Origin: Patella vulgata
Lineage: Eukaryota; Mollusca; Gastropoda; Patellidae
Direction of reading: 5' to 3'
Assembly (NCBI RefSeq): GCF_932274485.2
Contig: NC_065879.2
Location: forward strand, 59,665,459 to 59,729,458
DNA length: 64,000 nucleotides
The notes beneath the pieces were generated by a model. It saw only the letters and a list, made by a program, of their open reading frames with translations, did not search any database and was not told the DNA's origin. This document shows, piece after piece, positions 11,035 to 21,432 of the stretch. The position numbers and the translations under genes are program-made. Positions within the stretch are counted from its first letter, which is position 1, and every line of letters starts with the position of its first letter.

Positions 11035-11786
11035 GAAGCACATGTATAAATATAATAATTGTATTAAACATTTCTGAAATTGTTTGCTTGAATTATATTT
11101 TTGTCTCAGATTTGCAGCAATATGTTTTATGTTACATTTAAACAGTTCGTGACAATTCATTTCGGTTTCATGTTTGCGCAATATTGTCCGTAGTATAGTT
11201 TTCATTTCGTTCGATATGTGGAAACACCTGACCTGGTCAGATAACTTTATTCTAAATCTTTGAAGCTTGATTTATGCAAATATACGTTTTACGTTTGCAC
11301 ATAAAGAACACGCTGGTTGTGTGCCCTTTGAGTCTTTAACAAATCAGAAGTAAGTTTAAAATTACATATTTGTTTTCGCTCAACTAGTCGAGCAATGTCC
11401 GTATATAAAACCATAATTAAATTCCTTATAAGCAAGAAATGTGCATTTTATGTTTATATATTGACATAATTAGGACCGATTTTCAATGTTCGTGCATGCA
11501 TGGATCGTATATAATATGGATAACTGACCCTGCAGACTGATTCTACAAATTCGGTGAACTTTTAGGAATGAGAAGTTGAAAATAAAATATGACTTTTTTA
11601 GCCCGCTTGTTTTGTATATATCATGGATGAATTGTGCTAGTTGGCCTTGACGTATTTGACCCCCGACTGACTCGTCATAAATGTCAACACCGCGAGATCG
11701 AAAATGATATCAATGTAACCAAAATAATGTGCATTACTGAACATTTAGTTGTTGGATGATATCATTAATACTTTACCTGAAATATA
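11035..11786. other. No recognisable gene
   Basis: AT-rich sequence with no domain-bearing frame. A 66-codon minus frame at 11005-11205 has no recognisable motif. It ends at the TA that flanks the next transposon. Confidence 0.5.
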
Positions 11787-13314
11787 CTGAGCGCCATGGA
11801 AAACGCATCACTTAGTTTTTCGTCTAACAAAATAATCCTGTAAACATATCTTATTTATTTTGCTTCTTATTGTGAATAATATTCAAATGGGAACACATTA
11901 ATAACAACACATTTGTACACTTATGGATGTTTAATCTGTAATGAACGGTGCAAAGTCAGAGGGGTCAAAACCAAAAGTACGACACAGATGTCAGTAGCGC
12001 GTCTGTCCCCCACGGGCTCTTACGCACGCTGTGCAGCGACGTCGCATGGAATTTACCAATGTTTGAAAGAAGGCCCGGGGCAAATTGTTCCATTCTTGGA
12101 CAAGAGCAGCTTCTAAAGCAGCAATGGTGAGCATCTGTGGTCTCCGATACAGACGTCGTCCAATCTCATGCCAGACATGTTCTATCGGTGCCATGTCCGG
12201 CGACATGGCTGGCCAGTCCAAGACATTGGTGTTGTTAGCAGCCAGGTAGTCCATACTAAAACGGGCGGTATGCGGACGTGCATTATCCTGTTGGAAGTGC
12301 TGAAGTTGTGGGTGCGCTCGAAACATCGAAACAACAATTGGTTGCAAGACATCATCACGGTAGGCTACAGCATTAACGCGACCCCTGCAAATGTGTAGGG
12401 CGGTCCGGTGATGAAATGTGAAGCCTCTCCACACCATTACACTTCCCTCACCCCATCGATTCGTTTCGAAGACGCAGCAGTCTGCAAGACGTTCCCCAAG
12501 ACGTCTCCACACACGTTGACGGCCATCAGCGTGATAAAGATGAAAGCGACTCTCATCACTGAAGAGCACACTTTGCCAGTCTACTCTTCTCCATGTCTGG
12601 TGTCCTTGAGCCCATATCAAACGCCGCTGACGGTGATGATCCCTGAGGATAGCTCCAACATAAGGTCGTCGTGCACGGAGTCCTACTTCTCTTAGACGAC
12701 GTCTTACGTTGTTGGCACTTACTGGTCCTTGTCTTCCGACCACTGCTGCAACTGTTCGAGTCGCTGGGCGGAATCTGTCACGCAGATGAGTGACCCGGAT
12801 GTAGCGGTCTTGAGCCCGGGTTGTAACGCGTTGTGGACCAGGACGTTGACGGTCACGTGTTGATCCAGTAACTCGAACACGTTCCACCAACCTTACAATA
12901 GTGGACTGATGACAATTGAAGTGTCTGGCAATAGCACGTGTAGACATGCCAGCCCTGGACATTCCCATGGCTTCATTCCGTTGATTTTCAGTAAGTCTCG
13001 GCATCTCTAGCTCGATTCCTTCACACGTCCAACAACAAATTACGACAGATTGACGTTTCACAGTTCATGTACTGCACATTAAGTTGAAAACATGCTTTTA
13101 AAGGGCTCACACACAATGCTGCACGTGAATATTGGGTTTTTCATGTGCATCTCGTGCAATTTTTTTTTTTTTTTTGCACACGGGCCGATATTTTTGGCGT
13201 TTGGGAGGATTGTGTGAAACAATAGTTCATAGTATTGCATAATATTATACATACAAAACCACCTAGTAATAAAATATTTGGGAAAAAAAGTGATGCGTTT
13301 TCCATGGCGCTCAG
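11787..13314 (-). mobile_element. Complete Tc1/mariner-like DNA transposon B
   Basis: A 1528-bp element with all expected parts. The first 27 bases (beginning CTGAGCGCCATGGAAAAC) are the exact reverse complement of the last 27 (13288-13314), and TA lies immediately outside both ends (11785-11786 and 13315-13316), the Tc1 target duplication. The transposase gene is intact on the minus strand. A T-run of 17 or more bases lies at about 13150-13166 between the gene start and the right repeat. Perfect ends plus an open gene suggest a young copy. Whether it is mobile cannot be told from one sequence. Confidence 0.95.
11991..13004 (-). CDS. Tc1-like DD34E transposase, intact
   Basis: An uninterrupted frame; the longest reading gives 356 residues from 13061, but I prefer the internal ATG at 13004 (337 residues), because MPRLTENQRNEA aligns with the start of the other Tc1-like protein here and of Tc1 proteins generally. 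In the 356-residue numbering: helix-turn-helix at about 22-62 (AIARHFNCHQSTIVRLVERV), a basic RQRPGPQR linker at 71-78, second helix-turn-helix to about 132, then catalytic D169 in FSDESRF, D259 in FQQDNARPH and E294 in APIEHVWH. There are 34 residues between the last two acids. It ends RGGQTRY. The protein excises and reinserts its element at TA sites. It is clearly different in sequence from the transposase at 4220-5239, so the two are separate Tc1 lineages. Confidence 0.96.
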   Translation of the reverse strand: MPRLTENQRNEAMGMSRAGMSTRAIARHFNCHQSTIVRLVERVRVTGSTRDRQRPGPQRVTTRAQDRYIRVTHLRDRFRPATRTVAAVVGRQGPVSANNVRRRLREVGLRARRPYVGAILRDHHRQRRLIWAQGHQTWRRVDWQSVLFSDESRFHLYHADGRQRVWRRLGERLADCCVFETNRWGEGSVMVWRGFTFHHRTALHICRGRVNAVAYRDDVLQPIVVSMFRAHPQLQHFQQDNARPHTARFSMDYLAANNTNVLDWPAMSPDMAPIEHVWHEIGRRLYRRPQMLTIAALEAALVQEWNNLPRAFFQTLVNSMRRRCTACVRARGGQTRY

Positions 13315-14027
13315 TATATATTTGATTAATTGAGGGACACCTTCACATTATGCACGTGGGTGGGTGGAGCAGGCAAAAATCTTACTTTTTGAAAGTCACA
13401 TGATAATCGGAACCTTTATGATTAACTGATGGGTTTAATTTGTGGGCTACACTGATTAATTTATTTCCATCGTGAGGACACGAGTGAGAGCAAATTCATA
13501 ACAGCTTTTTATCATGTTCCGTTGAAAATAAAACATACACAAGCCAATGGTGCACGGGGGGCGGAGTTGACACAGCGGTAGCGGTAATGACATCATTTGG
13601 CGGAGTTGACATTGAAAATACGAATCGCATTTTAGAGACTATGCCCGAACTTCTAACTGTATTGTTGGCATTGGAGATCAACCGGAGATACAAATCGGGG
13701 GTGTGGGGACATAAAATATTAATATGCGAACCAGAGAATCTCTTTCCATCATAAGATCGTGGAGTTGATCCACTGTCGAAGATTGTTAAGACGATTTATT
13801 TTTGGGTCCATTGTTCTATATAAGTCTTCGGTAAGCAAGGGGTTTATCCCATCAATTTTATAATTTTTTTATGTAATGAAACAAAAGAATAGCAACATAA
13901 TAACAAACATTCAAACCATGTCCCCACTTGTTACGGGTGGCTCCTGCGAGGAAAGTTAAATTTAATATAGGAGCACATATGGGCGTATGTGTCGCCAACA
14001 AGACTACGTTTTTTGATTTTATTAAAA
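13315..14027. other. Intergenic, 3' of the DDE-like gene
   Basis: No gene found. The words 'ggagttgacac' (13565) and 'ggagttgaca' (13602) recur as 'ggagttgacaca' at 19454 and, reverse-complemented, as gtcaacccc and gagtcaactc words at 18.35 and 22.13 kb. This hints that 13.4-22.9 kb shares repeat-derived material, but I cannot delimit an element. Confidence 0.4.
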
Positions 14028-15140
14028 TCAGTTAAAGTCATCATATCTTTCAGAAATTTTCTTGAATATATCATCTCTTATTTTATAGTGTCTGCCGGTA
14101 ACCCGTTCTAAAGGAGGGATGGGGGCGATTACTTTGTCTTGTCGGTACCAGACACGATCCTCAATGGACGGCCAAAAGATTTTATTGGATCAAGTCTTAT
14201 GCATCGCCTTCACTTTCACTTCCTCGTCATCGACATCTTCTATTAATCCAGAATAAAATGCACCATCGTATTCTACAACACACATCTGATCGACCAAGTT
14301 TCTACAAAAGTTTATTTCAGAGAAAGCATCTTCTATTTCCATCGGTATTAAGTTTTCAGAAATTAACCTATCCGCTCTTCTTTTAATCACTGCTCCGATT
14401 CCGTCAGGTGCACCTTTGCCGTAGCTGGTTTCAAAAAAATTCCGAAAGCCCTCTTTAAACCCGAATTCGAAAGTTTTCAAAGACAGTATGACTATACTTG
14501 TTTTGTTTTTGTATTGTGTGCTAGGTACATCACTTAAAAAATGAACAATTTTGATATTAGGATACAATTCTTTTAGATTTTGAAGGACAGGTGTCAAATG
14601 ACACCAGACTGCTGCACGGTCCTTCCGAAGAGAATCTGATATTGTACAAACAGGTTTTGAAGAGACTGAGGTATATACCATTAAAGTATGTAGGGTGGCT
14701 TGGTTATGGTTGGAGCCGAAGTGTACACGCTGAACTTCAGTGTGGTATTTGCACGAATAATTTTCACTAAAATCCATATGGATTAAAGCACTGTCTTCCA
14801 TGTCCCGTCTCAGTTCACGAATCTGTGTATACTGGTGACGAATGTTAAAAACATGCCTGCAAATTCTGTTTAGACCTTCCATAAAGTCGGGGACCGATTC
14901 TCTGATTCTCGATTCTCGCTCCCGTTTGGCCGTGAACCGAGCAGTATACAGCTTCATGGTTCCGTCAGTTTGTCTTTTACTGCGTTCTTCGGACACTGGG
15001 AGCCATTTGTCCCACTTTACAAGAATGTTGCCTTCCTGTTCAGAAAGCTCTGGTATTACTGTGTTTTGTAAGACAACCACGATACATGCAGCGTTTGTTT
15101 TGATCATTGCAAACAATTCTTGAAATGAGGCTTTCAACAT
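14028..15140 (-). pseudogene. DDE-like transposase of unassigned family, one in-frame TGA
   Basis: The open part runs from 15152 (first ATG at 15138-15140) to a TGA at 14190-14192, giving 320 residues; the same frame then stays open for 53 more codons to a TGA at 14028-14030. Probable catalytic residues are D127 in IHMDFSENYSCKYH, D208 in HFLSDVPSTQYKNK and E241 in NFFETSYGKGAPDGIG. The build, with DFSENY, a Q.TLHT block, SD.P..QYKN and HGKG.PDGIG-type text, is one I know from uncharacterised transposase-like proteins of cnidarians, arthropods and molluscs. Residues 290-316 (CVVEYDGAFYSGLIEDV) resemble a small Tudor/SH3-like strand set. The extension beyond the TGA (FWPSIEDRVWYRQDKV) fits the WP..ED..WY text that I associate with such proteins, so the TGA probably interrupts a once longer gene. 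An upstream stretch in another frame at about 15120-15215 (NLKLKATILKARCLLETD) may be earlier coding sequence. Confidence 0.7.
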
Positions 15141-15769
15141 TATCAGTTTCAAGTAGGCACCTAGCTTTCAAAATAGTGGCTTTTAACTTCAAATTGTCAC
15201 GTATTTAACAGATGCAAGTATCTCTCTGATTGAGATCGGGTTTCAAGACCCAAAAGGGCCGTAGTCTACAGAACAGAGAATTGATGGAGAAACTAACGAA
15301 TATTCTGCTGTAAATTTACTATGAAGGTTCTTCATGGTATCGGCCAGGTAGCGCCTTTGTTTTTTTTTATTTTATTCCGTGCAATTGTTGACTTTTACCA
15401 GCCGACATGCGGCTGCAATCATCCCTCTGCAAAAATTGTTGGACAGCGTTTGTCAATACTTCCAAACCTTTTTTCTGATTATTGGGTTTTGACCGACACT
15501 TTTTTTTAATACCGAAATGTTCTTTCATCCGTTTAACCATCTTGTATTTATCAATATATTGTCCGAATGCTACTATTTTCTTTCCTTTTTTTTAGATTAC
15601 GTCTAATTACGTTGGTTATACAATAATGGAACTCTAAAGTTTTTCTTACTTTCGAAAATACATATCTACCTCCGAGTAATTTGTTGGTTTTTGGTTCTTG
15701 GAGTATCAGGAGTATTCTGAGTATCATCAGGGTTCTTGGAGTTAGAACTATTTGGCTTTAATCGGTTTC
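15141..15769. other. No recognisable gene
   Basis: AT-rich. May include remains of the upstream part of the transposase-like gene. From 15680 to 15770 a short direct repeat around 'ttcttggagt' and 'gagtatca' is visible. No domain-bearing frame. Confidence 0.4.
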
Positions 15770-15895
15770 TATAAAATAGCCTAATTACAAGATAGCCTAA
15801 GATAGCCTATCTTGTAATTACAAGATAGCTATCTTGTTATTACAAGATACGGAGAAGCCCATGAGTAACTTATTTTAAGGTCGCCATACACCGAT

Positions 15896-17164
15896 TTATC
15901 GAATAGCTAGGTCAACGCCGTACTTTATTTTATGTTACAGAATCGGCAGATTCATGTCATGCTCCCATAAATATCATTCGTTAACTTCATACTCCCACCA
16001 ACTTCATATAAATATCAATTTTAATGCTCTCCTTAAAGCAACAGAACGCTATTTATATTTTTCGCCAAACTTCTTTAAATTTTGATTTTTGGCTGTTTTT
16101 ATTGTCTGCAGAAGTTACCGAGTTCAGCGATTTTTTGTCCATTTCAACAGGAAATTAAAAACTGTGCGAAGTCAAAACGAACTAAAACAAAAAACATTTT
16201 TACGGTTAATCATCAACAGCCATTGAACAGCAGATATGATTCAAATCTGTTGAAAATCGGAGTTGATTATTGTCTTGTCACGTTAATAAATGTCTAATTA
16301 ATAGTTTATATAAAATTTCAGGCCTAAAGAAAGACCTCCGATAGGCAGATTTAGCTCTTGCATAATGTATGTTTTAAGGAGCTAAGTCTCTAACCCAATA
16401 TTTTCCATAATATTTGAAATCAAAAACACGAATTAGAATTCAATATTGATCAATTTCAATCAATATTGATGTCGTTATCTTGCCGTGAAACTAGAGGGTC
16501 CTAACATCCAATATTTAAGACACAATTAACATTTTATTATCAGTACCCTATGGTTTCGGGTGCCATTTTGTAATGAACAAATAAAAACATATCCTACAAC
16601 ATAATGTGGAAGTAATTAGTAAAGGCTGATTCACAAACGACAACATAATAATTTAAAAAACCTGTAGAATGCACTCGGCAGGCGTAAACGACTGCCGTTC
16701 AATTTGAACTGTAATTCCCCGAACATAATTGATTAGAAATTACAATTTTTTTTCTTCAAAAATTGAATAATCACTTTACATATATTCATATTACATTAAT
16801 ATATGCTTTTAGAACCATTTTTGTCTATTTGAAGGTTCCAAATAATAGAACCATACACTCTTTTATAAGAATCCACTGACGTATATTTAGTTAAATTTTT
16901 ATCACATTTTTGGCCGTTTTGTTTTCGTTCGTTTTAACTTTTCACGGTCATACAAGTTTTGGTCGTTTTGGATTAGCGCCTTTTCGACTATATCCCTTTT
17001 AAACAAGTCGTTGCCATCTTTACGTTTCGCTGAACCTCTTTCATGCGCCTCTATTTTATTCCATTGAATCCAAGCCTGAAAATTAGCTATCGTTGCGATC
17101 TTGATTTTGAGTTCTTTAATAATTGGTATACATTCAGGCTTGGATTTTCAAAAGTTTCTGAAAA
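15896..17164. other. No recognisable gene
   Basis: Interior of the foldback-like unit. Frames are short (71 codons at most, 16082-16297) and without motif. Strongly AT-rich. Confidence 0.5.
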
Positions 17165-17425
17165 ATGTAAATGGCATTCCATGGCTTTAAAGATACCATA
17201 ACCAGATCATTAGTTATCTCCAGGCTAGACTACTGCAAAAGCCTCTTGGCTGGTATCTCTGCTGAAAACATTCATCGCCTCCAAAAGCTTCAGAATAAGC
17301 TGCACGAATCGTCACCATCTCCAAAAATAATTGTCATGTTACTTCACTTTTAAAATCACTTCACTGGCTACCTGTTCGACAAAGAATAAGCTTTAAGGTT
17401 CTAACTCTAACTTATCGGTGTATTG
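17165..17425 (+). mobile_element. LINE scrap (reverse transcriptase C-terminal side)
   Basis: The frame at 17171-17353 contains SLVISRLDYCKSLLAGISAE and HRLQKLQNKL, matching the LINE motif LVISRLDYCNSLL..LP...I.RLQ.VQN. After a frame change, 17330-17410 reads in the style of HVTSLLKSLHWLPVRQRISF, the next conserved block. Both belong to the region after the reverse transcriptase core of CR1/L2-like elements. Only about 260 bp survive. Confidence 0.8.
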
Positions 17426-18351
17426 TAGTAGTGTATATTTTCACATATGTATTTAATTAATAAGATTTAAATTGCGTATTTTATTTTAAAAGTAAGATTT
17501 CCTTGTTGACATTGATACATAACAGCTTAACTCTGTTATGTAAGAATATTGGCAGATTAAAGAGACACTTGAAGAGTCCTTTATTGTGTATGATTTTAGA
17601 TTGGTTTTAAGTATAATTAATGGTGACGCGTAAGACTTTTCAAACAATACGATGGGATTAACTGGAGGCAATATAATTACTCAATATGACACTTGAAGGA
17701 TTGAGTTAGGCAAGATTGTTTTAACCAATCAATGACCAAGCCTCTGGTTTTATCTGGATGTTTTAAACATCCACCAATTGAATTCCTACAAAATAACTGG
17801 GCGTGTTATTCGGAAATTCAAGCCTTTAAATTCGTGGACAATCGTTAAGTCTTTACTTGAATAAATTATACTTTTAACCTCAATATTGGAACTCTGATTT
17901 CTTTTCAAAGGTATGTCTCTTTAATTATTGTTATGTAAAATGTTTTAAGTTTATTTCTATGTTTTTATATTGTATGAATCGTGTATTCGTAAGAATAAGA
18001 TTTGATATTGATTCGATTAGTTATTTTATAGCATCGGTGAACTGAATGAATAGAAGATATATTTCATACTTCTAGTTTATACCAGCTAATTTAAATAAAA
18101 TAACCCCTGTTATTCATTGATTTATATAACGTTTTACTAAGCCGAAAAGTATGATTTAACAAATCTAGTGAATACTTGTTTAGTAAAACAAACGTGATTT
18201 AAAATACTCGTCGATTTATCTCAAACATCAAATTTTGACATTATGATTATATAAACGGAAAAGTACGTTTCTTTATACGAAAACGAAGTAATACTTGTTT
18301 ATATTTAGATTTCGATAAACATAAACATAAACATAAGAACATACAAAAATT

Positions 18352-18423
18352 GTCAACCCCACGAAATTATGTCAACCCCACGACTTGGCCTGTAGCGCGA
18401 GGATTGACTTTCGTGGGGTTGAC
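18352..18423. repeat. Long hairpin, copy 1
   Basis: GTCAACCCCACGAAA at 18352-18366 pairs perfectly with TTTCGTGGGGTTGAC at 18409-18423. The loop carries a second GTCAACCCCACG (18371-18382) that could pair with the same right arm, so two alternative stems are possible. Function unknown; it stands out because the arms are GC-rich in AT-rich surroundings. Confidence 0.85.
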
Positions 18424-18861
18424 GAAAAGAGAGAATTTCATATGTTGTGACGACAACATTTGATATTATTAATTTTGGGGACACAATTTTAAATACGCAG
18501 TGGGGGTATTGTAGTAGTGTATATTTTCACATATGTATTTAATTAATAAGATTTGAACTGAATGAATAGAAGATATATTTCATACTTCTTGTTTATACCA
18601 GCTAATTTAAATAAAATAACCCCTGTTATTCATTGATTTATATAACGTTTTACTAAGCCGAAAAGTATGATTTAACAAATCTAGTGAATACTTGTTTAGT
18701 AAAACAAACGTGATTTAAAATACTCGTCGATTTATCTCAAACATCAAATTTTGACATTATGATTATATAAACGGAAAAGTACGTTTCTTTATACGAAAAC
18801 GAAGTAATACTTGTTTATATTTAGATTTCGATAAACATAAACATAAGAACATACAAAAATT

Positions 18862-18933
18862 GTCAACCCCACGAAATTATGTCAACCCCACGACTTGGCC
18901 TGTAGCGCGAGGATTGACTTTCGTGGGGTTGAC
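18862..18933. repeat. Long hairpin, copy 2
   Basis: The same structure as at 18352-18423, carried by the second copy of the 510-bp duplication. The arms and the alternative third arm are unchanged. Confidence 0.85.
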
Positions 18934-19571
18934 GAAAAGAGAGAATTTCATATGTTGTGACGACAACATTTGATATTATTAATTTTGGGGACACAATTTT
19001 AAATACGCAGTGGGGGTATTGTAGTAGTGTATATTTTCACATATGTATTTAATTAATAAGATTTAAATTGCGTATTTTATTTTAGAACTAAAGTAAGATT
19101 TCCTTGTTGACATTGATAGATAACAGCTTAACTCTGTTATGTAAGAATATTTACGGATTAAAGAGACACTTGAAGAGTCCTTTATTGTGTATGATTTTAG
19201 GGCGACCTTGAAATAAACTGGTTAGAACACTTTTTTTCATGTGATTGACCCTAATGGGCTACTCCGTATCTTGTAATTACAAGATAGTTACAAGAATACT
19301 ATCTCGTAATTACAAAATAGCTATCTTGTAATTACAAGATAGCCTAATGTAACCTATTTTGTAATTACAAGATAGCCTAATGAATTTGGCGGGAAAATGA
19401 ACTACTACAGTTACTTCCCTTGAAAGCTTCGATCATCACAAGTACTAATCGCGGAGTTGACACATTTTCCATGGACAAAATATTTTCATAATTTTTATCT
19501 GGTTTTCCGGCAAGCACAACGTAACTAAAGACACTTCCATGTCCGCTGATACTGAGACGTGTGATATGTAC

Positions 19572-21432
19572 GGTGGCCTTTTAGTGCCATACACTGATTT
19601 ATACCTTTTTCTTGAAATTTACTTCATATGAGAAATCGCAGTGAAAACTGTGATAAATAAAAAACCCATGAAAAACCTTTCCACCGCGGTGTAAATATTT
19701 TCTCCGCGGTGTAAATATTTTCTCCGCTGTGTAAATATTTTCTACCCAGTGTAAATATTTTCTCCGCGGTGGAAAGGTTTTTCATGTTTTTTTGATTTAT
19801 CAAAGTTTTCAGTGCCTAACATAGAATTTACTTCATATGAGAATTAGCAGTGAAAATTGTGATAAATCAAAAAAACATGAAAAACCTTTCCACCGCGGAG
19901 AAAATATTTACACAGCGGAGAAAATGTTTCCACCGCGGAGAAAATGTTTCCACCGCGGAGAAAATATTTACACCGTGGAGAAAATATTTCCACCGCAGAG
20001 AAAATATTTCCACCGCGGAGAAAATGTTTCCACCGCGGAGAAAATATTTACACCCAAGGAGAAAATATTTACACCGCGAAGAAAATATTTACACCGCGGT
20101 GGAAAGGTTTTTCATTTTTTTTTTATTTACATCGCGGGGAAAATATTTACACCGTGGAGAAAATATTTCCACCGCAGAGAAAATATTTCCACCGCGGAGA
20201 AAATATTTACACCCAAGGAGAAAATGTTTCCACCGCGGAGAAAATATTTACATCGCGGGGAAAATATTTATACCGCGGAGAAAATATTTACACCGCGGTG
20301 GAAAGGTTTTTCATGTTTTTTTTATTTACATCGCGGGGAAAATATTTATACCGCGCGGAGAAAATATTTACACCACAGAGAAAATATTTACACCGCTGTG
20401 GAAAGGTTTTTCATGTTTTTTTTAATTTATCACAGTGGGGGCAGCACGCCCCCCCCCCTTCTGAAAATCCTGGGTGGGGCTTAATAAGTTATGAATAAGT
20501 GAAGATTTAAGTGCAGGTCACATATTAGTTAGCATATACACAAATACTATAAATTATGAATACTGTATATACAAATATAACAATTGTTTTGATTATTTTA
20601 AATTGTTGTGTATGATGATTATTAAAAATGTATACAGCTGAAATCATTTAGTTTTTTAAGGGAATTTTTTTATCCTCCCATTTGAAACACATGTTTCTCT
20701 TGTCAGACCAAGACAATTAATTAGTCCATACATGTCTATATTTTCATACCTAGTTTAGCGGAAGAGATCAAAATTTCTGTGGATTTTGATGCAACTCCAT
20801 GTGACTATATTATGGAGTTCTTAGTGGTTGCAAAAACAATCCCAGCCATGACTCTGCAAAAATCAATTTAGGTAATTCAATTTTCAATGCGTTCCTCTTT
20901 AAAACTAACTAAAAAATCCCATTGCGTAATTTTAATGAGAATCCCAAATGCTACAACCCCAGAGGCGGATTCAAGGGGGGGGGGCGAGGGGCGCGCCCCC
21001 CTCCCTCCTAATTTTCGACAGTGCCCTTTTTTACTGCTGCAAGTGCTCTTTTGTCAGACCCAAATATGTCCGTTCCCAACCCGTTGCAGGGATCCCAAAT
21101 GACTCAAACCATCGATTCAAACACACCAGTCTGGTCTAATTAATGCTTCCACTTTCAAACGAAGTCTTGTTGTTTAGCTGACAGTGCCCTAATCCTATAG
21201 AGTGACTATAGACAGACATCTTGTGGAATCGGCGGCGTATACACTCGTGCCCATCACCGACGCGCATGAGTGCAACTTGATGTAGCATCGTTTCATGTGT
21301 GGACAGTACAAAGTACAAGTTACAAGGAATATATTCGTCTTTTTTCCCATCATAATTTTCACTGCGATTTCTCATATGAAGTAAATTTCAAGAAAAATGT
21401 ATAAATCAGTGTATGGCACTAACAGGCCACTG
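19572..21432. repeat. Inverted arms flanking the minisatellite
   Basis: About 77 bp at 19572-19648 (gtggcc..ttagtgccatac, ending gaaatcgcagtgaaaa) recur reverse-complemented at 21356-21432 with about six differences. A shorter direct copy of the inner part (aatttacttcatatgagaa) lies at 19827-19850. The enclosed 1.8 kb holds the 20-bp minisatellite and the start of the large tandem unit. The right arm recurs in tandem copy 2 but is split there by a SINE (25890-26265). Confidence 0.75.
19680..20412. repeat. 20-bp minisatellite in both orientations
   Basis: The unit is caccgcggagaaaatattta, 20 bp. About five units run in reverse at 19680-19785 and about 23 run forward at 19890-20412. The forward part falls into three blocks, each closed by 'caccgcggtggaaaggtttt' and a T-run. 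Because 20 is not a multiple of 3, one 60-bp period gives the same 20-residue peptide in all three forward frames, and all three are open (19837-20484, 19850-20425, 19944-20498) with K-I-F-T-P-R-R-K type text. This follows from the repeat having no stop in any frame, not from evidence of a gene. The two orientations could fold into a long hairpin. Confidence 0.92.

Larger units (their letters stand above)
17419..19200 (+). repeat. Nested direct repeats with a 510-bp tandem duplication
   Basis: A segment beginning 'gaactgaatgaatagaagat' at about 18039 is repeated from about 18554, with an offset of about 510 bp and very few changes (one difference is a lost 'aaacat' repeat near 18325). The word 'gtattgtagtagtgtatatt' occurs at 17419, 18507 and 19018. 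After the first and third of these, about 160 bp more are shared (17467-17625 and 19066-19200), including 'taacagcttaactctgttat'. The high identity says the 510-bp duplication is recent. Confidence 0.88.
15770..19380. mobile_element. Foldback-like unit with palindromic terminal arrays
   Basis: The two ends are inverted with respect to each other. The left end (about 15780-15895) is an array of TATCTTGTAATTACAAGATA-type palindromes, then tacggagaagccca, then aaggtcgcc. The right end, read on the other strand (about 19380 down to 19200), has the same order: palindromes, tacggagtagccca, then a longer spacer and aaggtcgcc. Between them lie unique-looking sequence, a LINE scrap (17165-17425) and a recent tandem duplication. 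No transposase was found inside and I could not identify a target duplication. It could be one element or two related MITEs in opposite orientation. Confidence 0.6.

Noticed and set aside
19837-20484. 215-codon frame as a protein gene with K/R-rich repeats
   Set aside because: All three forward frames are open because the 20-bp unit lacks stops; no start context or flanking coding sequence supports one frame.
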